64,000 nt of DNA from 34-65-8 sp964516135 (lineage in GTDB: Bacteria; Pseudomonadota; Alphaproteobacteria; Sphingomonadales; Sphingomonadaceae), in contig CAZEWN010000005.1 in assembly GCA_964516135.1 (NCBI GenBank), positions 62,001 to 126,000 of the forward strand. The letters are read 5' to 3'. Each line of letters begins with the position of its first letter. Position 1 is the stretch's first letter. The notes under the pieces are model-generated. The model worked only from the letters and a program-made list of their open reading frames with translations, did no database searches and was not told the origin of the DNA. Shown here one piece after another: positions 36,919 to 45,658 of the stretch. Both the position numbers and the translations under genes were made by a program.

Positions 36919-37641
36919 TTAGTCCGGGCGGGGCGCCCACCGGATGTCGTCGCCGAAAACGCGGATCGAAACCGCGATCCGCCAGTCGTCGGTCGGGTTG
37001 CCGTGCGAATAATGCAGCGCCCAGGGGTGGACGACGAGCATGTCGCCCACCTCCATGTCCCAGGTAAGGAACCGGTCGGCATACTCCGGGTCGTTTCGCC
37101 AAGCTTCCCGGTCCATGTGCTGGGGGCGGTCGTCGGGCCGGATCATCTGCCGCGCATTGGGGCTGAACAGCCAGTGGCGCGTATCGTAACCCTGAGTGCC
37201 CGCGATCACCTCCAGGCTGTTCGACTTCACGATCGGCGTGAGCGGGATCCACAAGCTGGGCACCATGAAACCTTCGACGGGCCAGCCCATGCGGTCATTG
37301 TGCCAGATGGTCTTTTCGGTCGATTGCGGCTTCTTGGCGAAAATCTCGTCGAAGAAGAAGCGGACCTCTTTCGACTGCATCACCTGCGCCGCCGCCTCCG
37401 CTACGGGGCTTTCGAAAACGAAACGGCGGAAATCAGGCATGGTACGCGCCATGTAGCGACCGGGCGCGTTGGGCAGCAGGCCGAAATCCGTCTTGTCGAT
37501 CAGCAATTCGCGCGCCGGCCCCTCGATGCTCTTCAGCCATTCCGGATCGAACACCTGGCGCAGGCAGACGACCCCGTCACGCGCATAGGTCGCGATGTCC
37601 TCGTCGCTCACCGGACGCAATGGATGCTTGTTCAATGCCAT
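36919..37641 (-). CDS. Phytanoyl-CoA dioxygenase (PhyH) family Fe(II)/2-oxoglutarate oxygenase
   Basis: The 240-residue protein has the facial-triad start WHNDR (His114, Asp116) and a distal region GDMLVVHPWALHYSHGN, with Arg221 in DDWRIAVSIR likely binding 2-oxoglutarate. Such enzymes hydroxylate an unactivated carbon, which may start O-dealkylation or ring cleavage. ATG 37641 is preferred because of the GGTGG site upstream; GTG 37671 or ATG 37668 would add 9-10 residues. It is the first gene of the leftward operon; candidate operator site 2 lies about 70 bp upstream. Confidence 0.82.
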   Translation of the reverse strand: MALNKHPLRPVSDEDIATYARDGVVCLRQVFDPEWLKSIEGPARELLIDKTDFGLLPNAPGRYMARTMPDFRRFVFESPVAEAAAQVMQSKEVRFFFDEIFAKKPQSTEKTIWHNDRMGWPVEGFMVPSLWIPLTPIVKSNSLEVIAGTQGYDTRHWLFSPNARQMIRPDDRPQHMDREAWRNDPEYADRFLTWDMEVGDMLVVHPWALHYSHGNPTDDWRIAVSIRVFGDDIRWAPRPD

Positions 37642-37711
37642 TGTCTCATCCACCTTTCCAACCCGCATCACAAAATCGCCACAAAAGCCGAACGTGCGAC
37701 GCGGGGGTCGA

Positions 37712-37734
37712 TTTTATCCGCGAGATGGACAAAA
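37712..37734. promoter_or_regulatory. Candidate IclR operator, site 2
   Basis: Half-sites TTTTATCCGC and atGGACAAAA around centre gag; 18 of 20 half-site positions fit the consensus. It lies in the 129-bp divergent gap between the PhyH operon (ATG 37641) and the small protein/methyltransferase operon (ATG 37771), so one bound dimer could control both directions. Confidence 0.6.
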
Positions 37735-37770
37735 ACAGGGCATCTTGCCCCGATCAGGAGGCAGGCATTA

Positions 37771-38106
37771 ATGTCATCGGACCAAGCGAGGAAAGAACCT
37801 GGAATGGACATGATGACAACGCCTTCACCCGCGATCGGCGAGGAAATCAACGGTCCCGGCCGGGCCTATTTCGACAATGTCGTGACTGACAACATCGTGG
37901 ATGCGCTGATCGAACTGGCGGCCGAAGTGTGGACCACCCGCGACCGGCTCATGGTGCTCGAATCGGTGCTCGCGGAACGCGGTATCGATGCCGCTTCGCT
38001 TGTCGAGGCCCACGTGCCCACGCCCGAACAGGCGGCCGCGCGCAAGGCAATGCGCGAGGCCTTCGTCGCCCAGGTTTTCGCATCCTTTTCCCGTCGCACA
38101 CAATAG
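37771..38106 (+). CDS. Small helical protein paired with methyltransferase 1 (paralogue of 42572-42862)
   Basis: The protein (111 residues) was not recognised as a named family. Its centre, DALIELAAEVWTTRDRLMVL followed by ESVLAERGID, closely matches ALLLLANEVAVLADRQKVLE followed by AVLAERGIE in the small protein at 42572. Both lie next to a methyltransferase of the same type, one upstream and one downstream. The helix is amphipathic and could form a coiled coil, so a subunit or adaptor role is inferred. AGGAGG precedes ATG 37771; ATG 37804 is an alternative start. Confidence 0.7.
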   Translation: MSSDQARKEPGMDMMTTPSPAIGEEINGPGRAYFDNVVTDNIVDALIELAAEVWTTRDRLMVLESVLAERGIDAASLVEAHVPTPEQAAARKAMREAFVAQVFASFSRRTQ

Positions 38107-38118
38107 CGAGGCAGCATC

Positions 38119-39207
38119 ATGGCCACATCGACCCTTTCGCCGCGCGGCAGCATCGGCGTCCTTCCCCGTCCCAGCGGCCTGGCCGACGAAAGCTATACCG
38201 ATTTCGTCGAGACGTTCCGCGACATGGCGCTGATCAAGATGTTTCCGATCATGTGCGACACAGGCCACGCCGCGCTGTCGCAAGCCGGGATAGAGCCGAC
38301 ACACGAGGTGCCGCTCGATACCGCCAAGGCGCACTTCAACAGCGTGCCCCTGATCCAGACCTGGCAGCGCTTCATGCGCTCGGCGCAGGAAATGATGTGG
38401 CGCCGCACCCGCGCATCCTTCGCTCATGACGAGGCGGCACACGAGGCACGGCTGAAGGCGTTCGAGAGCCAGGGCCCGGGGCGCCTCGTGTACGATCCGG
38501 ATTTCCACGTCCCGGACTACGCGCGCCGCGAAATCCATCTGCAGCCCGGCGGCTATACCGACGATCCGCTTGGCGGCATCGTCTATCATTACGGCACCAA
38601 GATCTTCTACCAAGGGATGAACGACCAGGACGAACTGCATGCCGAGGTCGCCGATTTCAGTGCGGTTCCCGCCGATGGCAAGGTCGCCAATGTGCTCGAT
38701 ATCGCATGCGGGGTGGGCCAGGGCACGGTGCAGCTCAAACGTCGTTTCCCGGGCGCGGAAGTATGGGGGCTCGATGTCGGGTTGCCCGTGATCCGTTACG
38801 CCCACATGCGTTCGGTCGAGTTGGGGTCCGACGTCAATTATATCCAGGCGCTGGCCGAAGAGACGGGTTTTGACGACGGCCAGTTCGACATGGTCGTATC
38901 ATACATCTTCTTCCACGAGGTGCCGGTCGAGGTGATGAAGGCCGCCCTCAAGGAAGTGCACCGGGTCCTGCGCCCCGGCGGGACGTTCTCGATCTTCGAA
39001 TTTCCCAATCATGGTGCCACGCCGTTGCCGCCCGCGATCCGTTTCATGATCGACTATGACAGCAGGGACAATTGCGAACCCTATTCGCCCGGTTTCGTCT
39101 ATGCCGATTTCCGCAGGCTGATCGCGGAGGCGGGGTTCGAGGTCGCCGACGGCAAGCAACCGAGCAACGCCTTCCTCCAGTCGATCGTCGCGACCAAACC
39201 GGCATGA
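38119..39207 (+). CDS. Class I SAM-dependent methyltransferase 1 with long N-terminal extension
   Basis: The 362-residue protein has a Rossmann methyltransferase domain in its C-terminal half: motif I VLDIACGVGQG (about 192-202), acidic GLDVG (about 217-221), YIFFHEVP (about 262-269) and VLRPGGTFSIFEF. Residues 1-180 form a helical extension that resembles that of methyltransferase 2 (PGGYTDDPLGGIVYHYGTK against EGGWDGHPQQGFIHGELIH). The methyl acceptor is unknown. It follows the small helical protein by 12 bp and overlaps the hydrolase start (ATGA). Confidence 0.85.
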   Translation: MATSTLSPRGSIGVLPRPSGLADESYTDFVETFRDMALIKMFPIMCDTGHAALSQAGIEPTHEVPLDTAKAHFNSVPLIQTWQRFMRSAQEMMWRRTRASFAHDEAAHEARLKAFESQGPGRLVYDPDFHVPDYARREIHLQPGGYTDDPLGGIVYHYGTKIFYQGMNDQDELHAEVADFSAVPADGKVANVLDIACGVGQGTVQLKRRFPGAEVWGLDVGLPVIRYAHMRSVELGSDVNYIQALAEETGFDDGQFDMVVSYIFFHEVPVEVMKAALKEVHRVLRPGGTFSIFEFPNHGATPLPPAIRFMIDYDSRDNCEPYSPGFVYADFRRLIAEAGFEVADGKQPSNAFLQSIVATKPA

Positions 39208-39998
39208 GCGGTACCACGTTGGAGGGCGCGCTCGGCGGCCTCCATCTCCGGCGCGAGGGCGAAGGGCCGCCCTTGCTGCTCCTGACGGGAGTAGGCGGAA
39301 GGACCGATTTCTGGGAGGCCCAGATCGATCGGCTGCGGCACACGCATGACTGCATATCGTTCGATCATCGGCCCGCCGGCGATCCCCTGCCCGACGATCC
39401 GAAAGCCGCTGCCGCGTTCCTGGCGGATCACGCCTTGCGGGTGATGGACACGCTTGGCCTGGAGCAGGCCGATATCCTCGGCCATTCGTTCGGCGCGGCG
39501 ATAGGCCAGCACCTGGCCGTCCATGCGCCCGGACGGGTCGGCCGACTGGCGCTAAGTTCCGCATGGGCCGGGCCGGCCCCGATCTTTCTCGAACTGTTCC
39601 GCCTGCGTAAGGAAGTGCTGAGGAACTGCGGGCCATGCGAATACTACACTCAGGCCGCCTTCATCTCGAATCCCGGCTGGTGGAACCATGCGCGCTTTGA
39701 GGCGATCGTCACCGGCGCGGCGCAACGCGCGAACGATTTCCACGGCACCGAGGTCGAATGCCACCGGATGGACGCCGTGACCGGCCACGACCTGCGTTCG
39801 CAGGTGGGGCGCATCACCGCCGAGACGCTGGTCATCGCCGCGCGCGACGACGTGGTGACGCCGCTGCCCATGTCGGAGGAACTCGCCGCCCTGATACCGC
39901 GCGCGCGGCTCGAGATACTGGAAACCGGGGCACACATGTCGCCGGTGACCGTTCCCGATGCCTATGCCGAACGGTTGACGGCGTTCCTCAACCGCTGA
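39204..39998 (+). CDS. Alpha/beta-fold hydrolase (enol-lactonase/RutD-like)
   Basis: The 264-residue cytosolic hydrolase has the nucleophile elbow ILGHSFGAAIGQ (Ser95), a likely acid in AARDDVVTP and the catalytic His in TGAHMSPVT. The size and segments resemble 3-oxoadipate enol-lactonases and RutD-type hydrolases, so ester, lactone or C-C bond hydrolysis is likely. It is coupled to methyltransferase 1 by an ATGA overlap. Its last 11 bp overlap the end of the convergent transporter gene. Confidence 0.85.
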   Translation: MSGTTLEGALGGLHLRREGEGPPLLLLTGVGGRTDFWEAQIDRLRHTHDCISFDHRPAGDPLPDDPKAAAAFLADHALRVMDTLGLEQADILGHSFGAAIGQHLAVHAPGRVGRLALSSAWAGPAPIFLELFRLRKEVLRNCGPCEYYTQAAFISNPGWWNHARFEAIVTGAAQRANDFHGTEVECHRMDAVTGHDLRSQVGRITAETLVIAARDDVVTPLPMSEELAALIPRARLEILETGAHMSPVTVPDAYAERLTAFLNR

Positions 39999-41364
39999 TC
40001 GGCCCCGCGCTGGCGCCGCGCATCGCGGTCAGCCTTCCCTCGTCCAGGCGATAAAATGACAGGATGATCACCGCCAGCACCGCCATCGCGGCGGGAACAT
40101 AGGCGACCCCGATCAGCACCGCCTGGCGCACGCTTTCGTCAGCGACCTGCGGGGGGTTGGCAGGGTCGAACCCGGCGTAGCTGAGCGCCCCGCCAAGGAT
40201 GAGCGGCCCAATCGAAGCAGCCAGTTTTTCGATGAAGCTGTAGAGCGCCGAATACATCCCTTCGCGGCGCAGCCCAGTGACATGCGTATCGGCCTCCATC
40301 GCGTCGGTCAGCATCGACATCGCGAACAGGACATTGCCGACAAAGGCGATGCCAGTTGCAAAACCGCGCGCCGCCAGCGCCCAGACCGGTTCGTCCGGCG
40401 TGGCGATGATCCACGACAGGGCCGTGACGCCGGTGATCACGGCCGACAGCATATAGGCACCCCGTTTGCCGATATGGCGCGACAGCCACAACAGCATCGG
40501 AGTCGAGATGAACACCGCCACGATCATCGCCCCGCCGATCACGCCGAGCAGGGTCAGCGGCTTGCCCAGCACAGTCGCGAGCAGGAAGATCAGCCCGCCG
40601 GATGAAGACGCGATCCCGATGAGTTGTGCCAGTTTCACCCCGAGGATCAGCTGGAAAGACCGGTTCGCCAGAAATCCGGCGACCTGTTCCTTGAACGGCA
40701 GTCTGGTTTCAGTCTGGGGGAGCGACGGCGCCTTGGCGGTCGCCGCATAGGCGGTCATCATCGAAAAGAGAATGAGCGTCGCGCCAATACCCGCCAGCCA
40801 GGCATAGGCTTCCCGGCCCTTGCCCAGCAGTTCGAGAATCGCACCGCCGCCGGACTGGACCAGGAACCCGCCTACCGCCGCAACGACCACGCGATATCCG
40901 TGAATGGAGGACCGTTCATGGTAGCCCTGGGTCATTTCGGCCGGCATGGCCATGTAGGGCACGTTGAACATCGAATAACCGGTCGTGTAGAGCAGCAAGG
41001 CCAGGAGGACGTAGCTGCTCGCGATCAATCCCGGGCCGGACAACGCGCTGTCGAACGGCCCTTCGAACGGCACCGTGAACACCATCAGGAACGACAGCGC
41101 CGAAACGATCGCACCCCAGAACAGGAACGGCCGACGCCGACCCTTTGCCGACTTCGACCGGTCGGACAGCCACCCGGAGAACGGGTCGGTAACGGCGTCG
41201 TAGATCTTGGAGATGAAGATGATTGCCCCGGCCACTGCGGGATCGAATTTCAGCACGAGCGTCATGTAGAACAGCACGAGCGCCGAAATGCCGTTCATCA
41301 ATATGGCGACGCCGAATGCCCCGGTCGCCCAACCGGCCTTCAGCTTCCAGGGCAACGTGTCCAT
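39988..41364 (-). CDS. MFS transporter, glycoside-pentoside-hexuronide (MelB-like) family
   Basis: The 458-residue transporter has about twelve hydrophobic segments and the GPH signature YDAVTDPFSGWLSDRSKS, then KGRRRPFLFWG. GPH carriers use a cation to bring in sugars or glycosides, though sphingomonad members sit in many catabolic loci. ATG 41364 (MDTLPWKLK) is preferred; starting at ATG 41433 would place the start codon inside candidate operator site 3. It is the only gene on its arm of the divergent unit facing methyltransferase 2. Confidence 0.86.
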   Translation of the reverse strand: MDTLPWKLKAGWATGAFGVAILMNGISALVLFYMTLVLKFDPAVAGAIIFISKIYDAVTDPFSGWLSDRSKSAKGRRRPFLFWGAIVSALSFLMVFTVPFEGPFDSALSGPGLIASSYVLLALLLYTTGYSMFNVPYMAMPAEMTQGYHERSSIHGYRVVVAAVGGFLVQSGGGAILELLGKGREAYAWLAGIGATLILFSMMTAYAATAKAPSLPQTETRLPFKEQVAGFLANRSFQLILGVKLAQLIGIASSSGGLIFLLATVLGKPLTLLGVIGGAMIVAVFISTPMLLWLSRHIGKRGAYMLSAVITGVTALSWIIATPDEPVWALAARGFATGIAFVGNVLFAMSMLTDAMEADTHVTGLRREGMYSALYSFIEKLAASIGPLILGGALSYAGFDPANPPQVADESVRQAVLIGVAYVPAAMAVLAVIILSFYRLDEGRLTAMRGASAGPISG

Positions 41365-41431
41365 CCGTCCGCGCACTCCCACTGCTGTTCCTACATGTCC
41401 AGTAATGATCCCGCGCGCCCCTATTGTTGGC

Positions 41432-41454
41432 ATTAAATCGCAGGGTGGATAAAT
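41432..41454. promoter_or_regulatory. Candidate IclR operator, site 3
   Basis: Half-sites aTTaAatCGC and GtGGATAAAt around centre agg. This is the weaker end of the set (13 of 20 half-site positions, or 14 if T is allowed in GGAYAAAA). It lies in the 165-bp divergent gap between the GPH transporter (ATG 41364) and methyltransferase 2 (ATG 41530), 67 and 75 bp from the two starts. Confidence 0.45.
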
Positions 41455-41529
41455 TGGGGGGGCAACTGTCGCGGGTCGCGGGCGACGCTCACAACGTCGT
41501 GCAGTGATTGACCAGGGGACGATTTTGTC

Positions 41530-42579
41530 ATGGACTTTCAGCTACGTCAGCGCGGACGCGCTTCGATGGATTTTCTCGTCGCGCTGACCGGCGCGATGCG
41601 GCCGCTGAACGCACGCTGGGGCGAAGAACTCGCCCAGGCGGGCGTGGACGCCGATACCCTGCCCGACGCGATGGAGGATCGCCACGCCGCGATATCCACT
41701 GCATTGCGCCATTCGAAGGCATTCGCCGCATCGGGCCTGCTGCTCGATTTCGCCAGCGTGGAGCATGGCCGCGTTGCGCGCGACGCCTACGAAGAATCGC
41801 GTGACCTGCTCGAACCGGAACTTGTGGCGTTGGAGAATGCGGGCCCGGCGCGCTTGCATGCCGAAGCGGGCTTTACGCAGCCCGATTATCACAAGGACGT
41901 GTGGTTTCACCGCACCGAGGGCGGATGGGACGGGCATCCCCAGCAGGGTTTCATCCACGGCGAACTGATCCATCGCCACTATGTCTCGAAGAACTTTCCC
42001 GGCGACATTTTCGCCCAGCGCCGGCGGGTGCTGCAGGAATTGCCGCGCCAGGATTATCGCCGCATCCTCGAAATGGGGACCAGTTCAGGGCATTTCACGG
42101 TTGCCCTGCAGCAAACGTTCCCCGGTGCGCGGATCACCGGCGTCGACGTCAGCCTGCCGATGTTGAAGCAGGCCCTGCGCGTGGCCAACGAAAACGGCTG
42201 GGAATGGGATCTGTATCACCGCGCCGCCGAGGACACCGGTTTTCCCGATTCGTCGTTCGATCTGGTCGCGTCCTACATAATCTTTCATGAAATGCCTGCG
42301 CGCGCGATCGAAAGTGTGTTCGTCGAAGCCTATCGCGTGCTCGAGCCGGGCGGGCAGATGCTGATGTCCGATGTCACGCCGTTTGCCGCGATGGATCGGA
42401 TGGGCGCCTGGCGGGCCGATTGGATGGCAGCCAATGGCGGGGAACCGTACTGGCGGGAGGCGGCCTCGATGGACTGGAAAGCCGCGGCCGAGGCGGCGGG
42501 CTTCGTCGACGTGGAAAGCCGCGGAGTCGACGGCGCGCCCTATCCGTGGATCGTGACCGGGACGAAGCCGAATGGCTGA
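41530..42579 (+). CDS. Class I SAM-dependent methyltransferase 2 with long N-terminal extension
   Basis: The 349-residue protein is a relative of methyltransferase 1. Its Rossmann domain has ILEMGTSSGHFTVALQ (about 179-194), TGVDVS (about 203-208), YIIFHEMPARAIE and VLEPGGQMLMSD. The first ~175 residues are a helical extension not found in minimal methyltransferases. The glycine-rich loop has Ser-Ser (GTSSG) where GxG is usual, so it may be a divergent or weakly active enzyme. ATG 41530 follows an AGGGGA at long spacing; ATG 41566 is possible. It overlaps the small protein gene by 8 bp. Confidence 0.84.
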   Translation: MDFQLRQRGRASMDFLVALTGAMRPLNARWGEELAQAGVDADTLPDAMEDRHAAISTALRHSKAFAASGLLLDFASVEHGRVARDAYEESRDLLEPELVALENAGPARLHAEAGFTQPDYHKDVWFHRTEGGWDGHPQQGFIHGELIHRHYVSKNFPGDIFAQRRRVLQELPRQDYRRILEMGTSSGHFTVALQQTFPGARITGVDVSLPMLKQALRVANENGWEWDLYHRAAEDTGFPDSSFDLVASYIIFHEMPARAIESVFVEAYRVLEPGGQMLMSDVTPFAAMDRMGAWRADWMAANGGEPYWREAASMDWKAAAEAAGFVDVESRGVDGAPYPWIVTGTKPNG

Positions 42580-42862
42580 TGCCGAAGCCATCCGCATGAG
42601 CCAGGCCCGCACAATGGCGGCGAAGCTGTCAGCGGACAGTATCGACGATCTGGGGCGCGCCCTACTGTTGCTTGCCAACGAAGTCGCCGTCCTTGCCGAT
42701 CGGCAGAAGGTGCTCGAGGCAGTCCTGGCAGAGCGCGGCATTGAGGTGTCCGACGCGGTCCGCGACTATCAGCCAAGTGGCCAGGTCGCCGAAGAGATTG
42801 CCGCCGGTCACGCCCGGCTCGCCAAGCTGATCGTGGACGCGATATGCCCCCCATCAAGCTGA
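42572..42862 (+). CDS. Small helical protein paired with methyltransferase 2 (paralogue of 37771-38106)
   Basis: The 96-residue protein has the same core as the small protein at 37771: a heptad-like helix, LANEVAVLADRQKVLE, and AVLAERGIEVSDAV. It overlaps the methyltransferase 2 stop by 8 bp and its own end overlaps the serine hydrolase start by 19 bp, so it is translated within a tight operon. No catalytic residues or signal are evident. The repeated pairing with a methyltransferase suggests a protein partner, which is inference. Confidence 0.72.
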   Translation: MADAEAIRMSQARTMAAKLSADSIDDLGRALLLLANEVAVLADRQKVLEAVLAERGIEVSDAVRDYQPSGQVAEEIAAGHARLAKLIVDAICPPSS

Positions 42863-43995
42863 TTGTCGCGTCGCTGCTGCTGCCGCTGGCCACCGCCGCT
42901 TGGGCGCAACCCGATGTGACGGCCGTTACGGCCGAGCGGATGCAGGCATTCCCCGCGATGCAGGCAGTCGAAAACGCGGACGCCTATCAGCCCGCCGAGC
43001 GCGTCAGGGGCCAGCCGCGAGTGTTGATCCGCGCACAGCGGCCCCGGATCACCGCCGCGGCGCTGGCCGAAGCCCAGGCCTATGCCGACGAACAGAAATC
43101 ATTCGCGTTCCTCGTGCTGCAGGACGGCAAGTTGGTCCACGAACGCTACGCGACCGGCTTCGATCAGCATAATCGCTTCTCGCCTGCTTCGATGCACAAG
43201 ACGGTGATGGCCCTGGCGGTCGGTGCCGCGGGCCTCGATATCGACGCGCCGGTCTCGCGATGGTTGCCGGAATGGCGCGGCGATCCGCGCGGCGCGATCA
43301 CGCTGCGCCATCTCCTGACCATGTCGAGCGGCCTCGAAACGCCGTCTTTCAGCCCTGACCCGGCGGGTCTTTCGGCCCAGCTGTTCTTCGGACCTGACAT
43401 CGCGGCGACCGCGCTCAGCTACAAGCTGGTCGCCGCGCCAGGGAGCATCTTTTCCTATAGCAACGGCAACAGCCAACTCGCCGGCCTGATCCTCGAACGC
43501 GCCACGGGCATGCGCTATGCCGATTTGCTATCGGCGAAAATCTGGCGTCCTATGCGCGGCGACGATGCGTCGGTCTGGCTCGACCGGCCCGGCGGAACGG
43601 CGCACACCTTTTGCTGCCTCCAGGCTACTGCGCGCGACTGGGCGCGGATCGGGCAATTGATCCTCGACGGCGGCAAGGTCGGGCGGCGGCAAGTGGTGCC
43701 GCGGAAGTGGATCGCGGAGATGGCAGCGCCCGCCGCGACCAATCCGAATTATGGCCTGCAACTCTGGCTCGGCACGCCCTATTCCGCCGAACGCAGATAT
43801 TCCGCCTCGTCCGCGCTCGTTGCCAAGGCCGCCAGGCCCTTCGCCCGCGAAGGCGTGCTGTTCCTCGACGGCGCGGTCGGCCAGCGAATGTACGTCATTC
43901 CGAGCGAGAAACTGGTGATCGTTCGCATTGGGCAATCGAGCATGACCTGGGATGACAGCGAATTGCCCAACCGTGTGCTCGCGGGCTTGCGCTGA
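42844..43995 (+). CDS. Exported serine hydrolase, class C beta-lactamase fold (1)
   Basis: The 383-residue protein has a signal peptide (MPPIKLIVASLLLPLATAAW, cleaved after AQ) and the penicillin-binding-fold motifs: SxxK as Ser116-Met-His-Lys119 and the YSN triad in FSYSNGNSQLAG. In catabolic loci such proteins are usually esterases or amidases and not resistance enzymes. It shares a CC-x5-6-W segment (HTFCCLQATARDW) with the serine hydrolase at 44334-45527 (HAGCCTLLPAQSW). It is the last gene of the rightward methyltransferase 2 operon. Confidence 0.88.
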   Translation: MPPIKLIVASLLLPLATAAWAQPDVTAVTAERMQAFPAMQAVENADAYQPAERVRGQPRVLIRAQRPRITAAALAEAQAYADEQKSFAFLVLQDGKLVHERYATGFDQHNRFSPASMHKTVMALAVGAAGLDIDAPVSRWLPEWRGDPRGAITLRHLLTMSSGLETPSFSPDPAGLSAQLFFGPDIAATALSYKLVAAPGSIFSYSNGNSQLAGLILERATGMRYADLLSAKIWRPMRGDDASVWLDRPGGTAHTFCCLQATARDWARIGQLILDGGKVGRRQVVPRKWIAEMAAPAATNPNYGLQLWLGTPYSAERRYSASSALVAKAARPFAREGVLFLDGAVGQRMYVIPSEKLVIVRIGQSSMTWDDSELPNRVLAGLR

Positions 43996-44024
43996 GCCCA
44001 GGTTCGCGCCGTAAACAGCGCCGT

Positions 44025-44318
44025 TCACACTTCCCGTTCGGAATAGAGCGCGTGATCGCCCGCGACGATGAACTCACGCAGGCCGTCGACCGATGGCCGG
44101 TAGTAGGGCGCCGCGAAATGCGCCTCGCGCGCCGCCTCGTCGGCGAAGCGCTCTTCGATCAAGAAGCAATCATCTTCGGCGCATGCGGCATAGAGGTCGA
44201 AGCACAAAGTGCCCGGCTCGTGCGCCGCGATCGTTTCGCGAAATGCTTCGAAACGCGCGATGAACGCGTCCCGTGTCCCCTGGCGGACCCGGCAATGCGC
44301 CAGGATAAGGACGGTCAT
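44025..44318 (-). CDS. Antibiotic biosynthesis monooxygenase (ABM/YgiN-like) domain protein
   Basis: The 97-residue ferredoxin-like-fold protein has the ABM pattern: MTVLILAHCRVRQGTRDAFI, then EPGTLCFDLYAA, LIEERFADEAAREAHFAAPY. Such small dimeric proteins oxidise quinol-type rings without a cofactor or relieve toxic quinones. Here it follows the second serine hydrolase by 15 bp and would be co-transcribed with it. A role on a phenolic or quinone intermediate of the island pathway is inferred. Confidence 0.83.
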   Translation of the reverse strand: MTVLILAHCRVRQGTRDAFIARFEAFRETIAAHEPGTLCFDLYAACAEDDCFLIEERFADEAAREAHFAAPYYRPSVDGLREFIVAGDHALYSEREV

Positions 44319-44333
44319 TCGTCGCCGCCGTCC

Positions 44334-45527
44334 TCAGCCGTGCGGCCGTGGCACGAAACCCGGCACGCCGCTTAGCAACGTGTTGGGCAAGAAGCTGTTG
44401 TCCCATTCGGGCTGGCGCGGTGGGCTGTCGCCGGTACGCAGGATGATCATTCCCGCCGACGGAATCATGTAGACGATTTGGTTCGAGTTGCCGTCAAACA
44501 TGAACAGGTCGCGCGCCAGATAGGGCTGGGAATGGAGCACCTTCGGTCCGGGCCGGGCCGGGTTCTGGAAACCGCGGCGGTCGACGTAAGGCCCGGCGAG
44601 CCACAGCCCGAGCCCATAATGGGGGTTCTGCGTGGTCGCCGTCCGCATCTCGTCGACATATCCGGCGGGCAGCAGCCGCCGTCCGTCCCACTTGCCGTCG
44701 TGCATCAGCAGGATCGCCAGCCGCAACCAGCTCTGCGCGGGCAGCAGGGTGCAGCATCCCGCGTGGGCGAGGCCGCCGGGGCGGTTGATCCAGACCTTGC
44801 CTCCCGGAGCGCCGATCCGGGCCAGGATCTCGTCACCAATGAATTCGGCGTAGCGGCGCCCGGTGGCCCGTTCGATCACCACGGCGACCAGTTCGGACGT
44901 CGCGTTGCTATATTCGTAGATGCTGCCCGGCGCGTCGGTCAGGGGGTACTGGTTGATGATGTAATTGCCGTGATCCGGGTCGAGGTAGGCGCGATTCCAG
45001 TGATTGTCGGGCCGTTCGTCGAACCCCTGGGCCAGCAGGCCCGAGCGCATGTCCAGCAGGTGGCGGATTTTCATCGCCGCCTGCGGCTTGCCACGCCATT
45101 CAGTGATGAAATCGGCGACGGACTGGTCGAGCGAATCGACCTTGCCCAGCTTGATCGCGCGCCCGATCGCGATCGCGGTGAGCGGCTTTGCCAGGGATTT
45201 CGAAACAATCAGGCTGTCCGCGTTCGTTTGCCCAAAATAGCTTTCATGCTCGATCCGGTTGTTGCGCCAGACGATGAACGCATTGGAATTGTTGCGCTGC
45301 GCGTAATCGCGGGCGGCTTCCACCGCGTCCGACGCGACCGTGGGCCGTTTCGCGCGCGGAAGCGGCTTCACCTTCGCGGCGCCGCGTACATCCTCGAGCG
45401 GATCGTATTGAGTCAGTTCGCCCCGATTGGACGCCACTTGCGTGACACGTTCGAAAAACAGGGCATCACCGGTCGCCGGAGCGGCGGACAACAGGAATGC
45501 GGGGGCGATCGCGGCCAGCATGCTCAT
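44334..45527 (-). CDS. Exported serine hydrolase, class C beta-lactamase fold (2)
   Basis: The 397-residue protein has a signal-like N-terminus (MSMLAAIAPAFLLSAAPATG), the SxxK motif Ser111-Leu-Ala-Lys114 and the YSN motif in YEYSNATSEL. It is a distant paralogue of the hydrolase at 42844 and is read in the opposite direction. Two periplasmic esterase-type enzymes in one regulon suggest the imported compound carries ester or amide bonds, which is inference. The start at ATG 45527 has GGAAG upstream; operator site 4 is 46 bp upstream of it. Confidence 0.87.
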   Translation of the reverse strand: MSMLAAIAPAFLLSAAPATGDALFFERVTQVASNRGELTQYDPLEDVRGAAKVKPLPRAKRPTVASDAVEAARDYAQRNNSNAFIVWRNNRIEHESYFGQTNADSLIVSKSLAKPLTAIAIGRAIKLGKVDSLDQSVADFITEWRGKPQAAMKIRHLLDMRSGLLAQGFDERPDNHWNRAYLDPDHGNYIINQYPLTDAPGSIYEYSNATSELVAVVIERATGRRYAEFIGDEILARIGAPGGKVWINRPGGLAHAGCCTLLPAQSWLRLAILLMHDGKWDGRRLLPAGYVDEMRTATTQNPHYGLGLWLAGPYVDRRGFQNPARPGPKVLHSQPYLARDLFMFDGNSNQIVYMIPSAGMIILRTGDSPPRQPEWDNSFLPNTLLSGVPGFVPRPHG

Positions 45528-45573
45528 CCCCGTATCTTCCGCAAAAAGCGACAGGCCTTCAACACCCTGCGAT

Positions 45574-45596
45574 ATTCATCCGCATCGTGGATAGTA
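45574..45596. promoter_or_regulatory. Candidate IclR operator, site 4
   Basis: Half-sites aTTcATCCGC and GtGGATAgtA around centre atc. It lies in the 131-bp divergent gap between serine hydrolase 2 (ATG 45527) and the cytochrome fusion gene (ATG 45659), 46 and 62 bp from the two starts. Confidence 0.5.
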
Positions 45597-45658
45597 TGCC
45601 GATGAGACCTGCCGTGCGCTTCGCCTGGACTAGGTTCCATCCCAACGGAGGCACGGGC

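Noticed and set aside
42844..45527. Beta-lactamase resistance genes
   Set aside because: The SxxK/YSN fold is shared by many esterases and amidases, and the catabolic setting and common operator make a resistance role less likely.
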